A DNA stretch of 64,000 bases from Antennarius striatus (Eukaryota > Chordata > Actinopteri > Lophiiformes > Antennariidae): positions 6,242,697 through 6,306,696 of the forward strand of contig NC_090789.1 in the NCBI RefSeq assembly GCF_040054535.1. The letters are read 5' to 3'. The notes below the pieces were generated by a model that searched no databases, was not told where the DNA came from, and saw only the letters and a program-made list of their open reading frames with translations. The translations under genes were made by a program, and so were the position numbers. Shown here one piece after another: positions 40,651 through 55,000 of the stretch. The first letter of the stretch is position 1. Every line of letters starts with the position of its first letter.

Positions 40651-43199
40651 TTATTTCAAATATCAGATATCGTCACTGGTTTTAAAAAACAACTGCATTC
40701 AAGCATCAACCATTATTTCAAATAAAATTTTGCTATAAAAATTGCTATAAAACAAATATCCACAGAAAATGTGATAAGCTGAAAGCAGTCATTAAGTGTT
40801 GGAGTTAAATGTTGGAGTTCAGTTCTGTCCCTGTGGATCCTTTTCATTTCATTTGTCCCACCAGTGCTCGTCCCTTCTAACCCCGGTGAAAGGTTTTTTC
40901 AACATGAGTTTATCAACCTCTTGAGTCAAAAGCATAGTTTGTGTGAAAAAAAAAAAAAAAGAACACGGTTTGACATGAATACACAACTTAGCTTTGATCT
41001 GTTCTTCCTGTAATTTTCTAATATAGCTACTGTCGTTCTGCTGTCATTTATCTCCATGCTGATGTGTGAAACTTCATCAAACAGACAACAGTTTAAAGCA
41101 GCCCTTTTAAGGGCCCCAATCAACAAGTGTCAGTTTGGGGTCAGCTGGGAAGCCGGGGCTGCCTGCGTCCTCCTGTTGCAGGCGGAATATTCTGGAAAGA
41201 CTGGTGAGTGAACCTCTGGTGCCTGGCTGCTGTTCATTAAGAGTATTAATGATTAACTGAGAGTGCTATTGTCCCCTCGGGCCCAGCTGTCCCTCCTCTG
41301 CCGTTGATCCACTCTGATGCCTCTGGGCCACCAAACTGGCTCCATTCATGTGCTAAAGTGACAGCTGCTCCTCACATTCCGCAGAAAATTAACCGTAGAT
41401 GCAGAAAACACAAGCTGGGAGCAAATAAATAATATTTGACAGATTTCTTTTGTCCTTATTATAGGGATGGGTCTGTAATTACAGTGTGGGCCGGAAGGAT
41501 TATTTCAAGTCTGTGTGGTAATGGGTAAAGACACAGAAGACGTGGGTACAGATAAAGTTGGGTGTGTTGGTACTTTGTCATTCAGAGGATGTGAGGCAAG
41601 TGAACCCAACAGTTTTACTGTTGTTAGATCAGCTTACAATGGAGTTTGTGATCAAGACAATAAAAAAATAAAATAGAACAGCAATTAGGGCCTGTATCAC
41701 CATAAAAGCATGTCATATTGTTTTACACCATCTGAAAAGCAATCAAAATGGTTTATCTTCTTGAGGGCAAAGACTTTAATAGTACCTTCAAAGGAACCGC
41801 TGGCATTTAACTGGCATGTGCAGATCATACAATGTGCAGACATGTTGTTGTTTTGCCTGGCAACCATTATGCCATTTAGTCTGTAGTCCGTTGAGTGGTC
41901 GCAGATACTGTATGGGCCTGCTGTGGGTGTACAGCGCTGTGTCACCAAACTGCACATGGTCCAGGTGGGATGTAATTACTGGTAACATGATGGTTGTTTC
42001 CCACATCGGTTTCAATTAGAGGGACTCATTGTGTCTTTGTTTATAGGTTTTGCACAAGTAAACACACACTTTACATTCCAATGTTTGTATACTTGAATGC
42101 CTCAGTTCCAGTAAATGAGCAAGAGGAGCAATCGCCTACCAAATGGCTAATGGTTCAAGTTCCTAATAAATGGCTAATGCTTCAAATCAGCCTGAGCCCT
42201 GCAAAAAATGTGTTGATTCAAGGAGTGGCTGTAGGTGTGGGTCTTCTAGAAAGCACTCTTTCTTTACAGTACAGCAATTTTTCTGTATTTGATATAAAGT
42301 TTGAACATTTTTGATGCACCACCTATAACTTCCAACAAGCAGCAGTTAACGTTTTCTTACATACTCACAGTAATTGTCAGACCTCTGTTTATGACAGTAT
42401 TGTATGACATACAAGAACTTTATTTTCCACTGAACCAGCTCTCCTCAGGAACAAGGAATCTTGGGAGAAACTTGATATCTCAGGATCTTTTGGGTGGAGT
42501 ATATTCTGTGTTTGCAAAAGTTTCTTTCAGGAGTCATATTCAAATGATTGCAAAATAAATGTGATGAAATTATATCAATACTATTGATTGCTGTTGTATT
42601 CTATACAAAAAATAGTCTGCAGAAATGCAGAGCAGCATTTCAGACACCAGCCGTTTATAATATCTTCATTAGCCTTTAGTTAATGGCCCAAAAGAGATTT
42701 GAAATTCCTCAAAAAGTTGTCCTTAGGGCTAAAAGTTCCAGATATTGAAATGTTCTCTTTGTTATTATAAAACACCTTACCTCGCACTTTCCTGAGAAAG
42801 TCATGCAACACTCACAGCCACCCTAGTGACTCCAGTTTGTTTTACCTCACACCTCTTGCTGATTACATCACTGCTGTGGATGGTGACACTAAATACCTTC
42901 AAACAATGGTATGCCTCTATTTATTCACTCTCTTTTTTTTGACAGGAACTATGTAATCTCGTATCTTTGCTTTGCACCACTGAGAAACAAGTCTCTGTGA
43001 CCACCAGATGTCGGGCACCGCAATGTGGATGTGGGGCAGTGAGCATGACACTGAATATTTTGATGATGGAATGATGGAGTCCACTATACACTGGTTAACA
43101 TGAGCTGCCACCGGCTATAGTATGTTCCAAGCAACCTTAAAACATTTGTGCCTCCCATGACAGGAAAGACAGGATTGAAGTACTGTCTGAAAGAGCAAA

Positions 43200-43334
<135 letters not shown>

Positions 43335-44556
43335 GTGTTGTTTTGACTTCTTTCCATGGCAATTCCAAAATACAGAGCTGCGCTTTTGGGAAATGAAAGT
43401 AGAATTGATTCTTGTGACTGACGTTGTGTCCCACAATGCCACCATTTTCCCTTTCAGGTGAATTGAGGGGTGTTACCAAGCAACTGAAGGTCGTCATGTA
43501 AGGTTAATATATATCCTTTTATTTCAGATTGGTGCGCATATAGTGTTATTTTTCCTTATCCTGTAGTTTATGACTGTATGAGGCAAAGAGGACAAGCACA
43601 GACCTGAGCAAAGGGAGTACTGCCTTTCAGCCTGGGACTGCGTTCTGTCCTAACAGCCAACAGTTCACTGCTAGAGAGAACATAGAGGCGGTTGTGTCCC
43701 TTCAACTTTGTATGCATGCACGTGCACCCACCCACAAGAAAACACACATTCACTCGCACACAAGTTTGCTTTGCGGCATGTGTGATGTAAACAGCTATTT
43801 TTCATTGATGTGTGTGCATGCATGTGTATGTTTGACAAACTTGAAGTGAACTTCGAAATATTACTGTTGTTGTAGCTAAAACCTTTCTACTGCAAAAACA
43901 CTAATGATTGGTAACATCTGGTAATGCCAGGATTCATTTTTCTGTCCCATCATGACATGCTGCACATCTCAAAAATATGCCTTATCTAAGTAGAAATTTT
44001 GATTAGTAACTGACAGACTGGAGAACAGGAAATGAGATAGTATATCTCTGCATGTATATGGGTGTCAACTATGTAAATACAACTGTTGAAGAAAGTTTTT
44101 ATCAGCGCTACACCTGCCGTTGACAGATACCATGTCACATGTGCTATAGGGAACATGCATTTGATAATTCCAGTAAGGAAATTAAATAAAACATGTGATC
44201 AGTCATATTTATGTTATGCCATGGATTAAGAAAGCAATCATCCAATCAACATAAAGCAATAACAGGAGGGGCACGGTGCACAAGCTACCTATGTGGCTAT
44301 ACAGTAGATGCACACTGTGCTGAGATGTGCATTGAGTACCGTGTTGTGGGTGTGTTAGACTTTTAGCACACAAAGCCAAGTCTTTGACTGGAAGCAGAAG
44401 AGGATCTTGGTTGCAGGCAGCAGGATTTGACATCGACTTACAGTATTTCCTGTCATTGACTGTGGGTCACACTGCAAGTGCGTGGGCGCGAGATAGTGGA
44501 ATGCATTAAAGGAGTCAGGCTGTTGCCACCAACCACAGTCACACACACATACCCAA

Positions 44557-44672
<116 letters not shown>

Positions 44673-45435
44673 GCTGCTCCACTCTGATGTTGAAAGTTCA
44701 GTATGGAAAAGGATGAGGCACTCTTTGAAAGATTCACGTTGACTCGACCCACGCACTCCGGGTCAACAGCTCGGTGCATGAAGTCAGCGTGCTATTGAGA
44801 AAAACAACGGTCAGATCCAGATAGAGATAGACGGGTTCAGCGGTGCAGCTGTAAACATGCAGACATAAGGGAAAATCATGTGCGCGCATACACCCACACA
44901 CATGCACACTGTTCATGTTTCCCACTGTTATAAATCTTTGTGTGTGTGAATGAAACTGTGCTATCCAATGAAATCACTCACAGGCCATGCAGACATCCCC
45001 GCCCCTATTCTTTGCTCCCAAGCTGCTCCACCTAACACCACTCTTTCTCTCTGTCTCTTGTTCTTTTCCAGCTATATGCTAACATTTCTAAATATGTAGG
45101 CCGTAAGGGTTTCAGGCTGTTATCAGAGGTGTGTAGGTAGCTTGTCAATAAACTGAAGGCTGTATATGTTGTATGTTTTGGTGACATAGTGCAGTATGGA
45201 TATGGATATGTGTGTGTATGAAGGTGTGGGTGTTCTTTATGTAACTTAAATTTTTTGTTATTATCTTCTATTGTGACGTGCTTGTGATGTCAGAGTTCAT
45301 CCATCTACAGCCTTGGTGACAAAACTTGGGGATTTTTGAACACAACGACACAGCTACAAAATATAAATGCAAGCCTACACTGTATTACACTAGGCCATTC
45401 ACACTCTATGTGGTCCCGCTGTAATGACTGCACCA

Positions 45436-45436
<1 letters not shown>

Positions 45437-45506
<70 letters not shown>
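45437..45506. repeat. (AC)35 microsatellite
   Basis: Uninterrupted AC run. Confidence 0.97.
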
Positions 45507-45511
<5 letters not shown>

Positions 45512-47099
45512 CATACACGCATGTGTACCAATAGTTTGGCCTTGATGTGGGTTGGTGTGCTGTGTCTCCTCTGAGTGTCTGCAGCTGGAAGCCAAGGCTG
45601 CGAGAAGAGAGGAGCAATGAAAGAGGGGCAGGAGAAAGACTGACGGGAGAAGAAGGTATTAGATTGGTGGAGAAAGCAGAAAAAGATCATGTGTGGGCAT
45701 TGCAAAGTCAATAGGTAAAAGAACATTTGGGAAAAATGTATTACGTTCAAGAAAGTTGAATATGCAAATCAAGTTAATAGTATGAGGATGAGTTGGAGGA
45801 GTAGAAGGTGGCAGGAGACAAACACTCCATAGGGGTAGAGCTGTGGTGAAATGTGGTAACAGTCACAGACATGGGCCGCCAGGCAGAAAATGGAAAATGT
45901 GACATGCTTTAGCACAACAAGAGGAACCCCGTTTGAGGCATATACTGTATGTAAGTGTGTTCGTGGGTGGGTGTTCCACTCAGCTGCTGTCCTGGTTTTG
46001 GTAGAATGGTCCAATAAGGCCAAATTGGGCTATATGGAAAGATGTATTATCAAGATGTACATATTTAGACAGAATAGACCAGAACAGTAGCTCCCATTGA
46101 TTCATACTAATGTCAGTGTATCGATGGACGCTGCCTTGAAAGATTGTAAAAAAACCCACCATGAAACATTAGCACTTGTACATCACAGTAAGCAGTTGTG
46201 ATGGACTCAGACTTCATGTGAGCGTTAATCTTCGCTCATTTCTGTTGTCAGACTATGCAAAGTGGACCATCCGGCATCATCTAGGATCACCTCCCAGATA
46301 GAATAGCTGCATCTACTTATCTTTTTAAATATGTATCTCTACATTGTCAGTATGAGTACGGCTCATTGACCCAGCAGAAAAAAAGGTCACAGTGTAAATC
46401 ATTACATTTTCATACGCCTATTTGCCTCATTTGTCTTTCTCAAACATTTTATGCTTTGTGAATTAACCTTTTCACATAATAATTAGGACAAGTAGATTTT
46501 ATTTGGTTTGAGAAGCGGGGGGGGGGGTTCTCATTTCAGAGAGAAACATTTGATTATTCATTTTCTTCCTATTTAGGTGATTAATGGTTTTCATAACATG
46601 GGAATAAATTGGCATAATTATTAAAGTAATTATATGTGACAAAGAGGCTTTATATCAAAAGCACGGAAGAAAGCCTGGATGACGCAGTTTTGAAAGAGTA
46701 AACAAGAAAACATGTGTCTGCCAAAAATTCAGTTTATCCTCCGGACCTTTCTGAAATTTCTCTGTCTCCAGGTTCCTCCAGGCATCTAAAAATAAACTCA
46801 TACACACATGCAATGTGTGACAAGAGCTTGTGAATAGACATTGCTTTGAGTTGCTTCCCAAGGCGAAAACATGGTAGTCATTGACACAAAGCCTCAAGCT
46901 GTCTCACTGGGTTGGTGCAAATAATTATTCATGGTAACTAAGTAGAAACAAACCCTTAAACGTCAGGTTACCTGGTGTTCATCTGACTTCAGCAATGCGC
47001 TTGCTGTCTCATAGACGATGCACTAACCCCATCTAAAGGTGAAGAGGAAACTTGCAGGAGAGTTATTCATAAAGACACACATGAATACTGTACCAGAAT

Positions 47100-47248
47100 T
47101 TAGTCAGTCAGTCATTTCCTAACCCGCTTAATCTGCTAATGCAGGTCGCGGGGGAGCCGGTGTCTATCCCGGCAGTCTCAGGGCGTGAGGCGGGGGACAC
47201 TCCGGGCACCACGCCAGTGTACCGTGGAGCCACATAGAGACAAACAAT

Positions 47249-47283
<35 letters not shown>

Positions 47284-47306
47284 TCCTACGGTCAATTTAA
47301 TTTTTT
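47100..47306 (-). mobile_element. SINE-like repeat, 3' portion, reverse orientation, with internal (CA)n
   Basis: Reverse-oriented copy of the same family as 40500-40650. It extends further inward through CACATAGAGACAAACAATCA and TTCACACACAC to CCTACGGTCAATTTAA. The short (CA)n at 47253-47279 sits where family members have an irregular CACACTCACA stretch, which suggests that the element seeded this microsatellite. Confidence 0.75.
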
Positions 47307-48733
47307 AATAATAGACAAGATAATAACTGTAAACATTACATAAAAATAGGTCTGTTTAATTTAGGCAATTATCCAAAAACATGAGATGGGAGCTCCAGAT
47401 AAAATGATTTGGCCAACAAATACTGTACTTATGTGATTAAAGCTTTGATGATTGTCTTGCAGTAAATGGGAACTCTGTTCGTTGAAACTATTCCAGGAAC
47501 TCAATTTTAAAACATGAAATGGCTGAATGCATTCACTGTATACTCCAGAGACACTTCGTCCTTGTAGAGAAAGGACCATGCAGGAGCAGGAGCCAAAACT
47601 TGATTCCTAATTAAACCCCAATTTAAATTTTCAATTAAGAACCTGGTATATCTGTGTCAGTGTGAGCCAGCATGCATGGATAATGTCATATCATCGCACG
47701 TGGCTTCATTTTAGATATTCAACATCTATCTTAAACACAGTGTCATCAGCACTAGTAGCACTTGGCTGACACCTCCAACAGAGCCAGGCACAGCTCACTA
47801 TTACACAAAGCTCTCATTTGGCAATAAATGGAAAGCTGACCTGTGTGATTCTTGGCTAGCATTGTCTTTCCATTAATATATGTATATGTATATATTTAAA
47901 TTATTTTATCAGCATAATTTCTACTACCCGCAAATACACATATGTTGTTTTATACATTGTTTTTCTTGTGCACTCTTTGTTGTGTTTTAACTTTACCGTT
48001 TTTGATTGGATGTTTGAATGAAGGATGCTACAGAAGATGGAGATGACAGTTGTTTTCACTGTGAGATTGGTTTTAATTTTGTTATGTAAAATCTATTTTC
48101 AGCATTAATTTCAATGTTAAATAATCAGAAAAATGGGAGGGAGGATTAGGTTGCCATGAAACCAGCATTTCACGAAGCATTGGGACTTGGCAAAAAGAAC
48201 AAGACACGATTTCCTCGAAATAAAAAAACCCGAAACACGACCTATTTTAAGATTAAAAAGAAAACACTGTTAGCTTTACACAAGAAAGTCACTGTCTGTA
48301 TAACCCCCAATGTAAATATAAATTTCTGGATAATAATCGTCTTTTTCTTTATACAGTATTCCCTTCTGAAGTGTTTCACTATGTGCTTATCAATGTAACG
48401 GTAGTCTCCTCAGGTCAAAGAGCCCCATTCATTTTACCCAATATTACTCTCTTTGTTTTGCTGTCCAAAATAATTTCCACAATTCACATCATTGCAGATA
48501 TGATTCTGATCCACCAAGAGATTTGTAACTCAACCAGACTGTGTGACGTTAGCAGTTAAAAGCTCTTGGTCTGCCAGCTTTTTCTTGGTTTGACAGCCTG
48601 GGGAAGTGAAGCAGCAGACAGCTGGTCTATTATGATGTAAAGAAACTGTTTCTCCACTATATCCTCTTACAGTTTTACGTCTCAGCTTCTTTGTGACAGA
48701 ATGGAACCTTCGGCCTTAGGGCAGCTCTAACTG

Positions 48734-48735
48734 TG

Positions 48736-48785
<50 letters not shown>

Positions 48786-48811
48786 TGTGTGCATGTGTGT
48801 GCGCGTATGTG

Positions 48812-48846
<35 letters not shown>

Positions 48847-48847
48847 G
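48734..48847. repeat. Imperfect GT tract upstream of hepacam2
   Basis: GT runs broken by GC, CT and CA steps, about 240 bp before the hepacam2 start codon. A (TCC)n run follows at 48965-48990. Both probably lie in the promoter or 5' UTR. Confidence 0.9.
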
Positions 48848-49082
48848 AGGACCCTACTGTGCTGCGACTTCTTCCTCATGGTGTCATATGGGAGGGGCCT
48901 GGCATGCTAAAGCTAGCTCCTCTTATTTCCCTGGCAAATGTTATCACCACAACATTCACATTTCTCTCCTCCTCCTCCTCCTCCTCCTCCACCTTGGCCT
49001 TCTCTTCCACTCCTCTCCTCCTTCCAACATCCGTCACTCCCTATCTGCCTGTCAGAAGTCCCACATGTCCTTGCAGGATAAG

Positions 49083-52000
49083 ATGCTGGGGGCCACAGAA
49101 TGGACTGCACTTTGTGTCTTCTCTGTTCTCCTCATCCTAACAGGTGAGCTTAAAGGAGTTGTGAAAGGTGTGTTTGGCTTGAGTTGTTAGTGTTGTGATG
49201 GTACAGCTATGATAATTACTGAGGTTGCTGCATTTGCTTGGTTGACGAGGTAACACTGGAGAGGAGTTGAGGAAGTTTTTTAGTGGTGAGCTGCAACAAA
49301 ATGTTCAGTGGAAATTCTTTGCCGTTGGAAGGTTCAGGTTAGAAAATCAGTATGGAAAAAAAGGTATTTTAAAATGCAAAAAAAAAGGCATCTTAAAATG
49401 AAAAATAAATAAAAAAGATATAATAAAGACATTTTAAAATGCAAAAACCAAACATGGCTGAATTTGAGGACAAGCATTGTGAACCTTACATTATCAAATT
49501 AATTTTGGCAAAAATTGAACTGAGTTGAACTGAAAAATGCCTCAACACAGTCTATTGAAATGCTAATGTGAATCTTGAAGGTGTTGCTTTTAAAGTTTGT
49601 CTTGTATTGTTTTGCATGTACTTTCCATAGTCATCTTCATGTGACTTCATGTAAGCTTTCCACCATTTGCAGCAGTAAATAAAGACAAGCAAGGGAAAGA
49701 AGAAGTGACTGAGGCCACAGTGACATGACTCAGTGACATTTGTCACATTACTAGATAAATCTTACAGAAAAGTCCTTAAACCCTAAACCCTTCCCTCATG
49801 TTTGTATCATAAACTTCTTTTTAGAGAGCACTATTTGCCTTATCTTGATGAAGACAGAAGATGGTGGCATTTGGACATGCACCGGGAGACTTTATTTAGT
49901 ATCTAAACAATAAGGATGTGTGCATTAGGGTGATAAGAGGCAGGTGCTTGTGGGTCTATACACAGAATTGTTTGAGTGTGAGTGTGGACAACAGCAGAAA
50001 AAGAAAAAAAAGAGAGAGAGCAAGAGACATCCTCTCACCTCAAAGGCCATTGTGCGTGTAATGTTCCTATTTTCACCACAACAATATCTGTGTTGTGTAG
50101 GGACAACAGCGAAGGAGCGGGCTCGCCACACGCCTCCTCACTCTGTCTTTTCACCAGAACTCAGCTGGTGTAAACACAGACACACTCCTAATGCACACAA
50201 GCACACACATGTAGAAAATGGCCTGCAGGCCTGTCAAGTGGATCGTGCTAGAGGGGCATCTGAATTGCATTTATTATTTAGGACACAACACCAGACACAC
50301 ATTGGCTCTATTGTGATAGAGTGACATAGACAGTAGTCACCAGGGACCTGGCTGACACCAGCGGGGTGTACCAGGGGAGGAAGCATTGACCAGTCAGACC
50401 AGAGGGTAGAGAGGTTAAATATGAAGGAAAGATATGGCTTTAGAGGTAGGGGGCAAAACTCAAATTCACCCACTTAAGATTTTTTATAATATAGAATATT
50501 AGCAGCACTTATCATGAATATTTTCCATCCCATGACTTATTTCTTAAATGCTGAAACTGGGAAAAAGAAGATGTGCATTCAGAAGGGAGACAAAAGGACA
50601 CAAGTGGCAGAGAAGTGAGAAGCTGTAGTGAGTTTGTCTCACTATAGCACTGCCTACTCACAAGCTGCCGCCTAACACAGGCCTCAGTTTTTAATTTCTG
50701 TCCAACGGACCAGGACTATGAAGTCTGAACTTGTCAAAATCTCAAGTCCATATCAATATTAATGTTGCTTGAACTGAAGAATATGACAGTTGCGTATTAG
50801 ATTGAAAAGAGTGGAGACTGAGCACACAAAGAATAAAACATCACTATTACATCAAAACTACTCCTCCCATTGTTTTTCTCTGTGTTTTCAACTGGTTGCT
50901 AGATAATAAACTGCTGGGGCAACCTCACGCTGTGACAGGCATGAAGGCACAGATCAACCGTTTTCTAGTCACTTCAGACAGCCCTAGTATGTTTATTTTG
51001 GGACAGGTTAGTTAGATGAACCTCGTGCTTGTCTGACAACAATGACACTCTTGTTGGGAGCTGGGTCAATATTAACTCCCTACAGTTTCAGGACCTGTAG
51101 AGGTCCTGAAACTGTAGACTAGGATATAGATCACATTATTAAATAAGCAAATGTGACGCTCAACATTAAATGAAAAAGGTTTGTTTTTTATTGCTATGTC
51201 AAATCAGTATTGGTTTTCCAGGATTGTAAATTGTTATAGCAAATATTTATCAAATCAGGTTTAGTTTGTAGCTAGGATTTAAGTGGACATTGTTTAAAAG
51301 CATTCATTTAGTCTGTAAAAGGAAAAAAACAAACCAGGGAATCGTCACAACAATGGATTGCAGTTTAACACATTACATAAATATTACGATGTCTTATCTA
51401 CTCCACAGTTATTTTTTACTCATGATGATCATGCATATTTGATAACACACATACATTAGGAAAAAGGTAAATATATTATGTAATATATGCAAAGGATCCC
51501 TCTCACCTGACTTTGCAGTGTTTCTCTGTCATATTCCAGAAGCTCTTTAGGTAGCATTAAGCATTTTTGTGTTAGTTACCCGGACCTCAAGTTTTTGGTT
51601 CACTCTGCTCTCTGCTCTCATCAACATCGTTTTTAGATGTCAAGCAGCTGTTGTCAGTGAAAAAAAGTATTAAAAATTGACCACGGACCTGCTCAGTTAT
51701 AGTTAGCTATTATATCATATCATAGTTAGCTACAAAATGGCAAACAAGGTGAATGTAATATCATTTTTCCAAGTTTTGTGTTTTGAGTATGGATAATGGC
51801 AGCTTTAACATTGAAGCTGTTATTAACTCACAGGTCGTACCCAGAGCACTGTTGAAGTTTGGTTTGCGTCAAATGTATCTGGTTAGATTCAAGTTCCAAA
51901 CTGTCTTGATTTGGTTACCCAGACGTTTTGTGGAGACCTGGCACAAATACAGTATCATCTCATTTTTAATTGCAGTGAGAGATGAAAACTGAAATGCACT

Positions 52001-55000
52001 CCGCAGCATCTCATGTGTTCATTGCCTGATGATTATAATCTATAAAGAATACCTTTACTATAATACATGCTTTTCATGTATGTTATGTATGAAGCCTAAT
52101 TTCTTTCAAGAGAAATCCAACTGATGCAACTCTTCTTTTCTTCCTTCTTTTAATCTCCTACTGAATCAGACGCCAGCTCAGAGTTCATCCACGTCCCCTC
52201 ATTAGTCCATCATGGTATTGAAGGGATGCCCATGCTCCTGTCTGTTGAGTCTCGATTCCCACTGGATGAAGTGGAAATCCAGGGAACTTGGTCCCACACC
52301 AGGCGAAGTGGCTCTAGAGCCACGTTGGTCACATTTACCAAAGAGGCCGCAATCATTGACATGACCTATCGCAACCATCTCCTCTTTAAACAACCCAATG
52401 TTTCTTTGCTTGTCTGGAAACTAAAGCAGGAGGATGAGGGTGATTATCAGCTGAACCTTAACATAGAGTTTCACAATAAAACAGGACTGGTTATCAAGGA
52501 GGAGAAAACTGTGCAAGTAACAGTTGACGGTGAGTATTTTCTCTTTGATCGGTTAGTCGTTATCTATGGCCTCTGTCCTAAATTTCTCAACATTTCTTGC
52601 TCTGTCCTCAGTCCCTGTGTCTATTCCAGTCATTGAGGAGAGCCCATCATATGCCGTCATTGAAGATGAGGCAAATGTAACCTTGACTTGCTCGGTGGAC
52701 AGAGGAACAAGAGTTGTGTTTCAGTGGCAAAGGGACAACACATTGCTCAGTCCGACTGATAGATACCACTTCTCCAAAGATTCCTCAACACTACTAATAA
52801 GTCCTGTGAGGAAAGAGGACAAGGGAACCTATCACTGTGTGGCCAGTAACCTCGTCAGCCAGGGTCGACACAGCAGAGCCATGGAACTCAATGTGTTTTG
52901 TGAGTACATATATCCATTCGTAGTATCCTTGTCCTTCTCTTCATCACACATTTGGATAAAATATTACAAAGTTAGAGTACGCCGTCAAGATCATTGTCAA
53001 AATCATGTGATTAGTTGTTTTTAACACAAAGCTCCCATAGCTACTAATTCCAATACATATAATTATTTTTTTTAATAAATAATTTTTTTGTATTTTCTTT
53101 TTCCAGAGTTATTACATCATGATAAATGCATAAAAGCTCAGACTTTTTTCCTGACAGCTGAAACATGTCACTGTTATGTAGTATTTTATATTTGCATGTG
53201 ACCAGACCTATCCCACAGAGCTCTTTTGTCTTCCTATAAAGTCTGTTGATCCACTGATAGAATGAGCTTGTTACACTCAGAACATACATTATGTACAACC
53301 TTACCTTGATCAATTTGAATTGACTTGAATCTTTGCAAAAACTGTCTTTTTCATGGGACTCACTGTAGATATTACGATTTGTATGTTGTGTCTGTAAGTT
53401 TAATATTTCTGCTTCATTCCTTTTAAGTCAATTTGCTAATTGTGTTAATAACTACAATTAATATTTAGTAACATTCCTGTAACTATGACATTAAACACCT
53501 CCCTTAGTGCTACCCTCTTTAGTTTAGAGAGTTTTTACAAATTTTTCCCAATGTCATATTTCTAGTCATTGCATACACAAGAAATCTGGTTGATACTGCT
53601 AACAAAACAGTTAGCAGTATCAACCGGATACACATGAGATGTACCTTAGTTTATCACACCTGTGAATATTTCTACTATTTACGATGTTAAATTGTAGTGA
53701 ATTCTATGTTAGCAGACTTACAATCTTCTTAGCCATACTTAGCTTTACTTTCATGTTTACTGACACATGTAACCCCTTTCTCCCCCTGCATAGTTCTTAA
53801 TCAATGAACAAGACATAGGGTAGCACATTGACACAGGGGTAGTGCCGTTGACTCATAGCAAGAAGGTCCTCGGTATGATTCCAACCAGGGAGCTTTCTTT
53901 GTGGAGTCTGCATTCTCTACTCTTATCTGTGTGGGTTTTCTCTGGGTTCCCTGGCTTTCTACTACTACCAAAAAACATGCAACTTATGTGAATTGATTGC
54001 TCAGAATTGACTGTAGGCATTGACTGCAGGCACTGTAGGTATTGATTGTGAGCATGAATGGAGGTTTGATGTTCTTTGTGGCCTAGTGATAAGCTAACGA
54101 CTTATTCAGGTAGTATCTAGTCTCCCGCCCAAAGTCAGCAGGGATAGGCTTCAGCATAAATCTGCGACCCAGATCCGGTTATGTGCCTGAAGACTGTTGA
54201 TTGTCTTCAAGAAAATGAATGATTTAATGAATGCATAAGACATGAATTGCTTGACATGTTATGATAATACCTCTGGAGCTGTTGGCAATGTAACTTGTTC
54301 AAAGGTAGCTTAACTTTGAACTGAGAAAAGCAAGCATTACTGTTTTATTTTCCATCTACGATTTATCAAACCTATGATCCCATTATTGAAGTCTTTTGGC
54401 AACTGTCGCCCCATGATGCAGAAAACTTAAGCAATTCACAGCGCCTTGGTACCAGAATGATTATTATACATTTAGCATTTCTGCATAATGAAAAATGTGG
54501 CCATGGCCTTTGTTGCTTGCTGTACGCATCTCTGTTTTGCTCTCTTTTTGTCTTTCTAATCAATGTCACTGTTCAGTGATGGACAATTAATCTAATGACA
54601 GCCATATTGGAGCAAACTGTTTCTGATCTACTGTTGGTCCATGCAGATGGCCCCTACAACTTGGAGGTAAACTCTGGCCAGGGCCTGCGCACAGGAGAAG
54701 TGTTCACCATCAACCCTGGAGAGCTGGTCTTCTTTGACTGCAGCGCTGATTCTAACCCGCCCAACAGCTACGTCTGGATCTCCAAGAGCCACAACACCAC
54801 CCAGGTCATAACCGAGGGTCCTCGGCTGGAGGTGCGCTCCTACCGATTAGCTCAGACCGAGGAGTACCTGTGCCGTGCCTTCAACAATGTGACCCAGAAA
54901 CAGGAAGAAGCTCAGTTTACCCTGGTGGTGGCCAGTTTTGGAACAGGTGGGCGTTTTTCATGCCGAGCTCTTGAGGGAATAAAATACTACACTTGAAGTT

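Larger units (their letters stand above)
52900..54646 (+). other. hepacam2 intron 3 (1.7 kb)
   Basis: Contains a perfect 16-bp inverted repeat at 53588-53625 and a near-full-length SINE-like element at 53812-54236. The remaining sequence is AT-rich with nothing recognisable. Confidence 0.6.

Noticed and set aside
44990..45071. Pyrimidine-rich stretch ending TTCTTTTCCAG as a possible upstream hepacam2 exon acceptor
   Set aside because: No matching donor or coding continuation; hepacam2 already has a full signal-peptide exon at 49083.
51080..51117. Perfect hairpin as a microRNA precursor
   Set aside because: The 17-bp stem with a 4-nt loop is far shorter than a Drosha/Dicer substrate, and flanks do not extend the stem.
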